This document shows positions 12,165-22,400 of a DNA stretch of 64,000 nt, piece after piece. The stretch lies in contig OY755170.1 in the NCBI GenBank assembly GCA_963576735.1, positions 18,026,875-18,090,874 on the forward strand, in the 5' to 3' direction. Both the position numbers and the translations under genes were made by a program. Numbering within the stretch: the stretch's first letter is position 1; each line of letters opens with the position of its first letter. Below the pieces are notes generated by a model. That model did no database searches. It was not told the DNA's origin and saw nothing but the letters and a program-made list of their open reading frames with translations. The DNA comes from Bedellia somnulentella (Eukaryota > Arthropoda > Insecta > Lepidoptera > Bedelliidae).

Positions 12165-12302
12165 CGCCCGATTTCTGAATTGAGTATTGAAGATGAGAAC
12201 GACTTAAGTATCGTTTTGTCTCATTCAGTTGTTAAGATTTCAATGCGACAGAAAGATACTTAAGTTGTTGTCAGCTGGAATACTCAATTCAGAAATCGGT
12301 CG
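12165..12302. mobile_element. 138-bp snap-back MITE, copy 1 (PIF/Harbinger type)
   Basis: Nearly the whole element is one imperfect palindrome: it begins CGCCCGATTTCTGAATTGAG and ends with the inverse, CTCAATTCAGAAATCGGTCG. TAA flanks both sides (12162-12164, 12303-12305). Other copies are at 23305, 61741 and 62873. Confidence 0.75.
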
Positions 12303-12305
12303 TAA

Positions 12306-12552
12306 ATCTCTACGTTTATAACGTATTGAGTCAAACTCACATTTTAACATAAATAACGTATTTAGATCAGATAGAAAACGTTCTAATAAAGGCGGGGTTC
12401 CAAAGTGAGAAGAATAAAAGAGCATGTAAGAGAAGAATAATTAATATAAGGGAAGCAAGAAAGTTTGTCAAGATGGTACTAAGTGGCGATCGATAGTCTC
12501 TGCCTACCCCAATGGGAATAATGGGTGTGAGTATAAGTAAGTAAGTAAGTAC

Positions 12553-12588
<36 letters not shown>

Positions 12589-13265
12589 TACATATGCGTT
12601 CATGGATCGGATAAATTTTGGAGGCGAGCCATTTCTTCACGTACACCATCAATCCTGAATGTTTGTTGATTGCCAAAATTCGAGTAATCGGAAATGGTGG
12701 ATCAAGCATAAGCCTTTAATATGAGCGAACTCTTGAGCAAGCAACGTAAGTTAATCCCAACCCGAACTCAGACGTACCAATATCAATCACTGCGCGGTCC
12801 AAACTTATGACCTGAGACTTGTGAATGAATGGTAATAGCACCCGAAACGTCCGAAAAAGAGTATGTTCACGAAATATTTCGTTCAAAAAAATTTTGGGAA
12901 AAATGTTCTGGAACTCGAGGATTAGCGTTCAAAAGTTCGAAAAATCACCAAGTGTCGGAGCGCAAACGGACGTGATGACTTTGGGACGATCGAATATGAA
13001 AAAATCTAATTTCACGCGCTGGCATTGTTTACGTAATTTTCCGTGGTACATCCGATTTTTATCAAAATTGATATAAACCATCTAGACATGGTTCTTGACC
13101 ACCGTGCAAAATTTCAGGGTTCTGAGTTGAGCCGTTTGGGAGGAGTACGATCACAACGAAATGCAAAAGTCGGGGGTAAATGGAGCTTCGCTCGCTACGC
13201 TCCAATAAACTTATATTAAATATGTTAAAATATGTGTTTGACTCAATATGTAATGAACGTAGAGG
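12306..13265. repeat. possible decayed element bounded by about 55-bp inverted repeats
   Basis: 12308-12365 and 13212-13265 are diverged reverse complements sharing CTCTACGTT, ATTGAGTCAAAC and a TTTTAACATA core. The interior codes for nothing recognisable and contains the RTE tail. No target duplication was identified. Confidence 0.35.
12405..12545 (+). repeat. RTE LINE 3' tail fragment
   Basis: Carries the family's terminal signature GGCGATCGATAGTCTCTGCC, a copy of TACCCCAATGGGAA, and GTGAGTATAAGTAAGT, as in the longer copy at 24450-25612. A TA microsatellite follows at about 12552-12584. Confidence 0.65.
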
Positions 13266-13342
13266 TTTGGCGGTGGGATGTTCTACTATAATCCTTTTTT
13301 TACCCGTGGATGTCGCCGTGACTCAGGGTTTGAGTACTTTAA

Positions 13343-13514
13343 GAGCCAGCGCACACGAGCAACTTTTGTTTCCGCAACTATTTTGTCACTTTCATCAAGC
13401 CTACGGGTAAGTATGAAGGTTCGCACACGTAGCCACGCGACTTCCGGGAGACCTTCATACTAAGAAAGAGACAAAATAGTTGCGTAAACAAAAGTTGCTC
13501 CTGTGCACTGGCTC
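13343..13514. mobile_element. 172-bp MITE with TAA target duplication
   Basis: Terminal inverted repeats of about 55 bp start GAGCCAGCGCACACGAGCAA and end TTGCTCCTGTGCACTGGCTC. TAA lies on each side (13340-13342, 13515-13517), again the PIF/Harbinger footprint. The termini are unlike those of the other MITEs here, so this is a separate family. Confidence 0.7.
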
Positions 13515-13564
13515 TAAGAGTTATATTATTGTTATTATTATAGTTAGTTATATTATTTATATTA

Positions 13565-13615
13565 TTGTGGGGCGATGTGGGTGGAGACCCATCACCAAAG
13601 AACCTTTACTTTTTT
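13565..13615 (+). repeat. SINE-2 internal fragment
   Basis: Matches the SINE-2 segment GGCGATGCGGTTGGAGACCC, then CATCACC and ACCTTTA, with one or two changes. Both ends are missing. Confidence 0.5.
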
Positions 13616-14484
13616 AAGCGTCTGTATATACGAATGTTGTAGTATTCAGTCCTGTTTAGATTAGTTCGTCCATGGTGTTAACATTATCCAAGTAAACTGA
13701 GTCTGACTGGGTTGGAAGTTTTTACTTGGAATCCTTCAAGTATCCACTTGGATAGTGTAAACACTTTAAACGTTTCAATTAAGATTTTATGACCGATTTT
13801 TCAGAGGATTCTAACGCACGCAGCCAGCTTTTAAGTATAGCGTATATGTATTATTTATTTTATTCACTGTGAGTTGTTGAATCTTATATTCAACATAATT
13901 TTATTAGATAGTTATTTAGCAAGCTTCATTGCAATTGCAAATAGCTAGCACTCGTTGATTTTGCTACAATTCATATTATGGAAAAGTTAATTATTTTTGT
14001 TTTTCTTAGTAATTATTCTAAGAAAAACTAGTTTTTTTTATTTATTTGGTTTTCATAACAAGAATTTGATTTGAAAAAACAATTAAATGCCTCGTTATTT
14101 CTTTTTTTACTTTACTATACGCGCGCGAAAATTTCGCAAGTCCAAATACGGCATTGAGTCCACGATATGTTTCGTCTATCATGTCTGTTAAATTCATGTC
14201 AAAAAAACGTTGGTGTAACTGCGAAGAAAAAAAATGCTCCGCAGCGCAGTTACACTGGGTGAACAGCGCGGTGTAACAGCGGAGCATATTTAAAAATATG
14301 TTTAAGGGAAAATTGAATTACTTTATATACAAAAGTATGAATAAATGAGATTGTAAAGATTTTATTGTTGTTTCTTCTCTTTGAAATAATCTTCCGAAGC
14401 AATGGCAGAATATTTTAAAGTGACTATACTCTTTTATTATAATTTAATTTTAGCTTTAAGCGGATCTGCAACACAAGTATCTTA

Positions 14485-14588
14485 ACATAACATAACATTA
14501 ACGTTCACCCCGAATATCCCAGAAGGGGTTGACAGAGGTATTAATAATTCTGAACATCACGTGACTTTGTCACTTGGTGTTTAGAGTC
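14485..14588 (-). repeat. SINE-1 3' fragment
   Basis: The ACATAAC tail repeats and the conserved GAATATCCC, GGGGTTG and AGAGGTA block of SINE-1 are present; the tRNA-like head is absent. Confidence 0.6.
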
Positions 14589-14589
14589 A

Positions 14590-15945
14590 GAGCCGAATTA
14601 ACCTTGAGGCAGAGTGGGCAGTTGCCTAGTAGGTAGTTACCTAGGGGCCCAGGATCGACAGGGGCCCACTGCAGACCGTGAAAAATTGTTTTATGGATCA
14701 AAAATTATTTTAGAAGACTATTCTTTTTTTTTCAACGCATGTTACAGTTCGTATTAAAACAACATGTTAACACATGGTTTTTAAAGTTTGTGGTTTGTAA
14801 TAACACGCGATTGAATATCCGAAAATCAATAGTTGTTTTAATTGTAATGTGCAATCGTAAAAGTTTTTGAAAATTCATTGCACACTTTACAAATATAGAA
14901 CCATCTAGTATCTAATATCAGAACTAATTACATGATAACGGGCCTGCAGTAGAAGCTGTACTCAAGAGAAGAGAGAAGTTAAAAATCGTTACTTATTTAC
15001 CTGTCTGGATGTGCTGCATTCAGAATCAACACGTCGCCGACTAGAAGGTTATCAGAAACTTAATTCTCTATTTGGCTTTTTAACAGATTTCTTAAAAACA
15101 TCCAAATCAATCAAATCAACGAACGAGATGGTGCAGCTCAAGTACTTCGTCTTACAATAGGCTATTTGACTAAGTTTTGAAAACTATCTTACGGTGTTAA
15201 TTTGTTTATAAGGAGCCCTAAATAAATATTTTTCTGTCTTCATTTTAGCTATTTTATTAAAAAATCGAAAAAGAAAATGCAATATTCAAATGTGCCGCGA
15301 ATACGCGACTTTAAGTAATATGGCGGCTGTAGCACTTATTTTAGAAGACGGATTTTAGTGAAATAATGCAATATTTTTATCTCGCATTATTACAAATTGC
15401 TCCAAAAAAGAAATATTAAGACTAATGAAATGAAAGAAATGTATATTTTTATTACAGTCAAATAGCCTATTGGAGGATGCTGGGAAAGATAACATTGTAG
15501 CACCTTGAGAATCGTATAAATTGATCCTTAATAATTTGTGCAATCAACTTTCTCAAATGTTATGATAGCATTGCAAATTTATAGAAATTTGATGATGAGA
15601 ACGAACATTTTCAAAATCGAAATTAATTAATAAAATCTCTTCGAGCAACGATGTCTCAACATCGCTTAAATTTATTGTCGGTATTGTAAAAGGTCCACAT
15701 TGAAGAGTTGTAAAAGATTTATATCTAAATAAGTTAGAAAAACCTCACTTTTTCTTTTATTTATTGAGTTTGTTTCATGTTTGGTTATAAATATATTTTA
15801 AATTAAAAATACTTGAGTCATATTTAATTTTTCAGGTATACATAGAAATTATATTCAGAAATGTGTGCAAAAGGCAAAAAAAAACATCACATGATTCAGT
15901 CAGTCAGATTACGTAAAAAAAGGGGCCCGAAAATAGTATAGGCTC
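14590..15945. other. AT-rich stretch, nothing recognised
   Basis: No coding or bounded repeat seen. Confidence 0.4.
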
Positions 15946-16118
15946 TGTTTAGAGTACCCACGTTTTGCATGGACAGTGTACTCACGTGATAGGGGCTTAT
16001 CGCCGTTTTGTACGAATACGTCTTTAGAAAAGACAAATTGGTGTAGTCCCGAACTGGGATTTGAACACTAGTCGTTTGCACGATAACCGGTGTTCTACCC
16101 TTTGAGCTATCACGGTTA
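15946..16118 (-). repeat. SINE-1 copy with internal deletion
   Basis: Has the SINE-1 segment AGAGTACCCACGTTTTGCAT and the tRNA-like head at the right end (B box as GGGATTTGAACAC on the plus strand). About 100 bp between them are missing relative to full copies such as 20804-21182. Confidence 0.65.
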
Positions 16119-16139
16119 TATCTTCTATACTTATAATGA

Positions 16140-16720
16140 ATCTGTAGAGGGGTCAATTCTGTACATGAAATATATTTTCAAAATAACGATCAGGGGGTGA
16201 TTAGTGATCGATACTGATGCCGAAAATGTAATCAGTAAAATATTTGTCTGTCTGTCGATTTGTATGTTCCTTATGGAAATGAAAACTACTCAACGGATTT
16301 TAACGAAACTCGGTACAATTATTGTTCATACTCCTAGGCAGGTTATAGTATACCTTTCAACAGAGTAATCAAAGGGAATTTCGGGAAATTTTGGGAAAAC
16401 GGTGAAGTTACTCCATTTTTTAAGCTTCCGTCACGTTTGCAGCCTTAAAGGTTAAACTTGCATAGAAATTATGTATTACGGAAATATTGCACATGAAATT
16501 GTCTAAAAAATATCCCTCGACAGCATATGTCTATCTTTTATGGTTGACTCACAATAACACGTGTAACTTCTGATAGCTTAGAATAGTTGTTAGTATTAAA
16601 AATGTATGAATAAAGAAAGTATGAAAAATAAATTTATGAAGAGTGATTATTATTAACACAAATCGTTAGTAAGACGACAAATATGATTTAGTATTTTATG
16701 CGAGCCAATATGGATCCCTC
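16140..16720 (+). repeat. dispersed repeat, inverted partner of 51810-52290
   Basis: About 430 bp align in reverse complement with 51810-52290, sharing CTACTCAACGGATTTTAACG-like and CTGTCTGTCTG segments. The right part (16587-16719) also matches 39051-39186 in direct orientation. Family unknown. Confidence 0.55.
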
Positions 16721-17060
16721 GCCGTAACTTTATTTTTTATAGTATTTTTAGGTATGGGCAAGTAGGGTTAGAAACTGGTTGTTATGAGATCTTATATCTA
16801 ATTGACAATATGAGCTCTATAATACCTATATAAAGTTCCCATTTTCGGTACAACTATAGGGCTTATTTCGGTCTAATTTCATTTCTCTTTGTACTTTGCT
16901 GATGATACTACAGATCTGTAGTATGATCTGAAACAAAAAATCCTTTAATATAAAGGGAGGATGTTGTATAAAAAATGCGAGGTCTCATACAAATTTTCAC
17001 CTCCTGGTTAAGAAGGAAAAAATCTTTTGATTTTGTAAATACTAGCCATAAAATAAAATT

Positions 17061-17100
17061 TCAGGAAGTACCTTTTGATAATTATTAAGGTACTTCCTGA
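17061..17100. repeat. perfect 14-bp hairpin
   Basis: TCAGGAAGTACCTT and its exact reverse complement flank a 12-nt loop. No function can be assigned. Confidence 0.5.
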
Positions 17101-17184
17101 TCAGTGAGTCAGTAACGAAATCAGGGAATTTCAGATATCAATAAAATCTAAAGTATAAGATCTCTCTAATTGAAACTACTTGAC

Positions 17185-17430
17185 ATATATACATATACTC
17201 ACGGCTCTAAATCCCTAGAATGGGTAGCCAGAGCTAAGGAATTGGAAATTTCTCAGCCACTTGTGGAAAGTTGAGTGAGGAAAAGATGGTGAAATAAAGG
17301 TTGTCGGTGATGGGTCTCCAACCGCATCGCCCAAAAATCTCTTAAAAGCCACAATACCGTTAGTCGCCTCTTACGTACACCCACCCGAAGAAATGGGGTA
17401 GTGCTATTCTAAGCCGACACTACGCAGCTG
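17185..17430 (-). repeat. SINE-2 copy, nearly full length
   Basis: Minus-strand copy running from the GTGTAGTGTCGGCTTAG-like head to the GTGAGTATATGTATGTA tail. Some divergence; target duplication not clear. Confidence 0.7.
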
Positions 17431-17449
17431 AAACTTGACTGGTTCAATA

Positions 17450-18830
17450 AACTGAAATTCATCATATCTCGAAAATTATATTTGTGTGGTATAATGCAAA
17501 ACAGGGTTTGGCTCGTCTGATCTGACGTGAACTTACGGAGTTTCATACATATTCAACATATTGAATTATTTCGGAAATTGCGTGGGTGTAATAAAATTTA
17601 AATAGAAAGTGGAGGGTTCCTAAAATATCTACGAATATATCGCAACTGATTTACTATCTATTCACATGAAAGTAATGAAATTGACATAAATGGAAAACTT
17701 AATGGAACATGCAAATTGTAAGCATCTTTGAATAACATTAGTGAAAACGTGACGCAAGTCTTACCCTTAACAAAAAGGCGTCAGCAAGACTCATGAATAT
17801 TACAACTTTAATATTTAGAAATGGTATTCAGAACAATATAAAATGGATGTAATTATTTTAACTGTGTTACTATCACTGATTATGAGGAAAAGCCTAGTGA
17901 CAGACGGACAGACAGTTAATAAAACCTTGGCTTAATAGTTTTGCTTTCCACCTTATTAGTTCGGAATTCTACTGACACATCCCATTTTCGACAAATTTGT
18001 TCAGAAATTAATGGCTTATTTTAAGTCTGAATATAAATATAATACACTCACGCCCTTAGTCCCTATTAAGAAAGACAGAGATTATCGATCTTCACGTTGT
18101 ATGTACCTTTCAAACTTCTGGAACTTAATTTATAAGTTAAATAGATATGTATCTACTTAACTTGACACAAGTCTTAATAAATATGCCAATGTATTTTTAT
18201 ATTTCTCTATTTTTTTGGGTTTCGTAGTCATCAAGAAACTCGTAAATAATTAATACACTAGGATCTATAAAGTTGTGATTTAGTAGGTAAGAGTAAACAA
18301 AGCTTTAAAGCCAAGAAATTTATAAAGTAAAAATATAATAATTTGCATACACTCCCTTCTCCACACATAAATGTGAGTTGTTTTTCTCATTAATACGAAT
18401 AATCAAGCCAGGCGCTTCTTCTTCTTATTTGATTTCCGTCTATTAAGATTTTTCACTTTCCCTTATCAAGAATAATTCAGTGACCATCAAATTGATAATT
18501 TGCTAAAGAAAGCCGCACATTCCAAGAGTGAAGAAGAAAAAGTTCAAGTGGTATTCGGCCCCCTGATTATGTAACTTTAGCGACCGCCATTGTCAGTTGC
18601 AAAAGATACGGGGCGGTAGTCTGTCTTTCCCAATAGGAACTCACACCGTGAGTATAATATGCATTCATATCTTATCACGTCTAGTTACGAGTTAATGTAA
18701 AATGAGAGCGCAGACATACATACATATTCCCACGCCATGGTAATAAATCTAGAAAAAGGAATAGGAATTTCCAATTCTAACATTCTAATATAACAGCTTT
18801 GAAAATTGAGTTAAGAAACTTACTTACTCA
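17450..18830. other. AT-rich stretch, nothing recognised
   Basis: No exon, RNA gene or bounded repeat recognised. Confidence 0.4.
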
Positions 18831-18832
18831 CT

Positions 18833-18975
18833 TATACTCACGCCCATCGTTACCATTGGGGTAGGCAGAGACTATAGATCGCCACTTTGTACGACCCAAG
18901 CAAATCTCTTGTTTCTGTTACATTCATCATTCTACTCATACATGCTCTTTTATTCTTTATACTTCGGACGCCGGC
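18833..18975 (-). repeat. RTE LINE 3' tail fragment
   Basis: Minus-strand RTE tail, with the GCCTACCCCAATGG motif (here CCATTGGGGTAGGC on plus) and the AGACTATAGATCGCCACTT block. Confidence 0.65.
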
Positions 18976-19230
18976 TTTTTGAGTTAAAAAAGTTGTAAAA
19001 TAAAGGGTCGTAACTAAACTACGGGAAGAAGCTGGTTTGTACTATTCTAAGGCAGTACAATTTGCATACTTGTATACTTACTTGAGGCTACAACCACATG
19101 TTAATCAATAACTTCAATGACACGTGGACTTTGCCGCCTCGTATGACGCCTACTACTTACTGCACAGCACCATTTTCTAGTTTTTCTAAAAGCTGCATGA
19201 AAATGAAAAAATAATAAAAGTCTTCTATCG

Positions 19231-19240
19231 TTTATTTATT
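19231..19240 (-). promoter_or_regulatory. polyadenylation signal of the transporter gene
   Basis: Two overlapping AATAAA motifs on the minus strand, about 100 nt after the stop codon at 19340. Confidence 0.5.
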
Positions 19241-19339
19241 ATTATTATTATTTAAAATCGGTAATTCAATTCACTTATATGTTCAAACTTAATTAAAATC
19301 ACAGACTTATTTTGGGCATGTATACAGCACAGGCGGTGC

Positions 19340-19438
19340 TCAAAACTTTACAATATCAGGCTCATCACTCTCGAAGTTGGGATTTGAAGCACCTTTTAAT
19401 TCTTTCAGGTTGGCAACATCAGTCACTCTTTCAGATTT
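19340..19438 (-). CDS. transporter exon 13 with stop
   Basis: Acceptor TTATTTCAG, 32 codons of acidic cytoplasmic tail ending PDIVKF, TGA at 19340-19342. Confidence 0.82.
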   Translation of the reverse strand, partial: KSERVTDVANLKELKGASNPNFESDEPDIVKF

Positions 19439-22400
19439 CTGAAATAAGACGTTACATATTATTTTTAACACTTTGGTGAGTGGTGAGCACCACCGCTTTC
19501 TATGCAGACAGGCTTAGGTTTGTCCAATGTAGTTACACCAATTAGTCTTTTCTAAAATCTTATGTGTGCTTAACTTATCATAGTTAATATATAAAAGATA
19601 AATAAAGGAAAGAAAAATTTCGACACCGGCGGGGTTCGAACCCGCGACCTCGGGTATACGCCCCCGTCGCTCTGCCATTTGAGCTTCAGTGTGAATGGCT
19701 TCCAGTGCGAAATTCTTCTATCCTTTGTTTGTTTTACACTTTATTAAGTAGTGTTTGCGTTCCCTACCTCCGATTTTTTTAATAAAACAACATAGTTGTT
19801 AACAGTGAGATAAAAGACAACAGTGAGATATGGTTATGTTGTGCTTAGTCAGGTGACATTGTATTCGTACAAAACGGAGATAGGCCTGCCTCCTATCACG
19901 CGAACGCATTGTCCAAGCAAAACGTGGGCACTCTGAACAGCAGGTTATATGTTAAAAGTATTATTACAAACCTCTGCCGACTCTGAATTTAAGTAGATTT
20001 TATGCATCTCAATAAAAATCGACAGGTAAAGAAACATTCTGTTTCTTTTTTCATTGATCCTTAATTTAAAGATGTCAAAAGAAGTTCATATAAGTATTTT
20101 CAGTGACTATATATCCCTTCAATTGTATTGGTTCTTTTACAACTTATTATTCTGGTACATCTCTGGTGCTGTGTAGTGTCGGCTTAGAATAGCACTACCC
20201 CATTTCTTCCGGTGGGTGTACGTAAGAGGCGACTAACGGTATTGGGGCTTTTAAGGGATTTTTGGGCGATGCGGTTGGAGACCCATCACCAACAACCTTT
20301 ATATTACCATCTTTTCCCCGCTCAACTTTCCAAAAGTGGCTAAGGAATTTCTAATTCCTTAGCTCTGTCTACCCCTTCTAGGGATTTATAGCCGTGAGTA
20401 TATGTATGTATGTATGTATCTCTGGTGTATTGGCAGCCGTACCTTGGAAAAAGAAAACTTAATTGAATGACCTGAATTCGATTAGGCAGAAATGGACTAT
20501 AGGCCAAATCTCTTCTCGACCTAGGAACCTACGAGGTGTTGAGAAGTAGATAGAAGACAAACAAAGAAGACAAAAGTAGGAAATGCAAAAGATACTTACA
20601 CGTGGCCTATAAACGTTATTAGTTAACTTCTTTTTGCCGGCAAAATGGTTTTCAATTTCGTTCAATGTTTTCCCTTCTGTCTCAGGCAATATGTAGTAGA
20701 ACACAATGCTTCCGCTAAAACTGTAAAGATTTTCATTTATATTGGTATTTTGTTATTTGTTTCTTCTTTATCAATTCAATATAAAAATACGAGTATTTTT
20801 CGTACATATAACATAACATAAACATAAACGTTCACGCCGAATATCCCCGAAGGGGTTGGCAGAGGTACTAATACTTCTGAACATCACGTGACTTTGTCAC
20901 CTGGTGTTCAGAGTACCCACGTTTTGCATGGACAGTGTACTCACGTGATAGGGAGCAGGCCTATCGCCGTTTTGTACGAATACACTGTCACATGACTAAG
21001 TACAACTCAGCCATGTGGGTTTCCTCACGATGTTTTCCCTCACCGTTAACAACCATGATAAATTAACCACACATATGTCTTTAGAAAAGACAAATTGGTG
21101 TAGGCCCGATCCGGGATTTGAACACTAGTCGTTTGCACGATAACCGAGTGTTCTACCCACTGGGCTATCACGGTTGCAAATTGTATTTTTCGTCATTTAA
21201 CATGATCGCATCAGTCTAATTCTTAGTGAAAAGTATTAAAATTAAATAGCAGTTATTTCATGAAGGCTAGGTAATAGAAACTATTATGGTAAATAAATTT
21301 ATAAATTTTGATAACTGGACAGTCGGTACGTTTAATATTTAAATATGTATTTAACTAATTTTTTGCCGTGTATTGCCGGCTTAGAATGTCGCTACCCCTT
21401 TCTACCCACGGGTGTCGTAAGAGGCGACTAAGGGTATTGCAGCTTTTTATGGGATTTTTGGGCGATGCGGTTGGAGACCCATCACCAAAAACCTTTATTT
21501 TACCGCCTTTTCCCCATTCAACTTCCAAAAGTGGCCGAGGAATTTATAAATCCTTGGCTCTGGCTACCCCTTGTAGGGAATTATAGCCGTGAGTATATGT
21601 ATGTATAATATAAAAAGATAAAAGATATTTATTTGTTACCAAACACAATAACAACATATACATGCATTACAATTTTAAAAGAAAAGATGGCTACAAAAAG
21701 GCAAAGTACCTCAGCTAGGTTCCCAACATTATCCGCAGGACACTGCTGGGGAGCTGGTTTTCTGGTACCGCCTGTAACTTACATACTAAGTTGTATGTAT
21801 TTGACAAACAAATATTTATGTAAAAATATCGTTTTCTATGGTAGAAAGTTTGGTGCAATATGCAGACTTGAATCACCTGCCTATCAAAAGGATTGTATAA
21901 GGCTTCGGAGGAAAAGTAAAAAACCATCGGTTCTGGCTATTATCATGCTAGTAGTCGTTAGCCTGCCAAATCAAATTAGGCAAGCGTGGTGGACTTTGGC
22001 CAAATCACCGTATTTAGGGTAGGCTTCTGCCCCTTTGTAACTTAAATATAAATAGATACAAATACATACATTTAAGATAGGCGCTGGGATAAGGACTAGG
22101 ATGATGCTTAGTTGTTTAATTTACTAAGTTAAACTTACCAAATAAAAGAGTAAAGGCCGTAAGTTCCCCAAATAGATATCATATCCACCATGTGTATATA
22201 AATTTTGTTTGTCAGGAAACCAAATATGTATCCGATTGCTCCCGACAATCCGGCTGCCGTGGATTTTGTTTTTGCGTTGAATACCTGGAGAAAAGGGCAT
22301 ACATCGATAATTCATGACATGCGACGGCAGAGGTACTAATTTAATTCTAAGAGTATACACTTAATTAATACATTGATCAGTAATATGTGAAATTTTAATT

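Noticed and set aside
12825..13076. 83-codon ORF
   Set aside because: No family resemblance; lies in repeat debris between inverted repeats.
13675..13770. Inverted repeat GTGTTAACATTATCCAAGT
   Set aside because: Weak, with uneven arms and no target duplication; not enough to call an element.
19621..19694. tRNA gene candidate on the minus strand
   Set aside because: Acceptor-like, D- and T-arms pair, with a perfect B box, but the anticodon stem has only four pairs with an 8-nt loop. It sits among SINE fragments, so it is read as a SINE head.
21633..22022. 129-codon plus-strand ORF
   Set aside because: No domain, unlike gene codon use, inside a transporter intron and over a LINE-like 3' end on the other strand.
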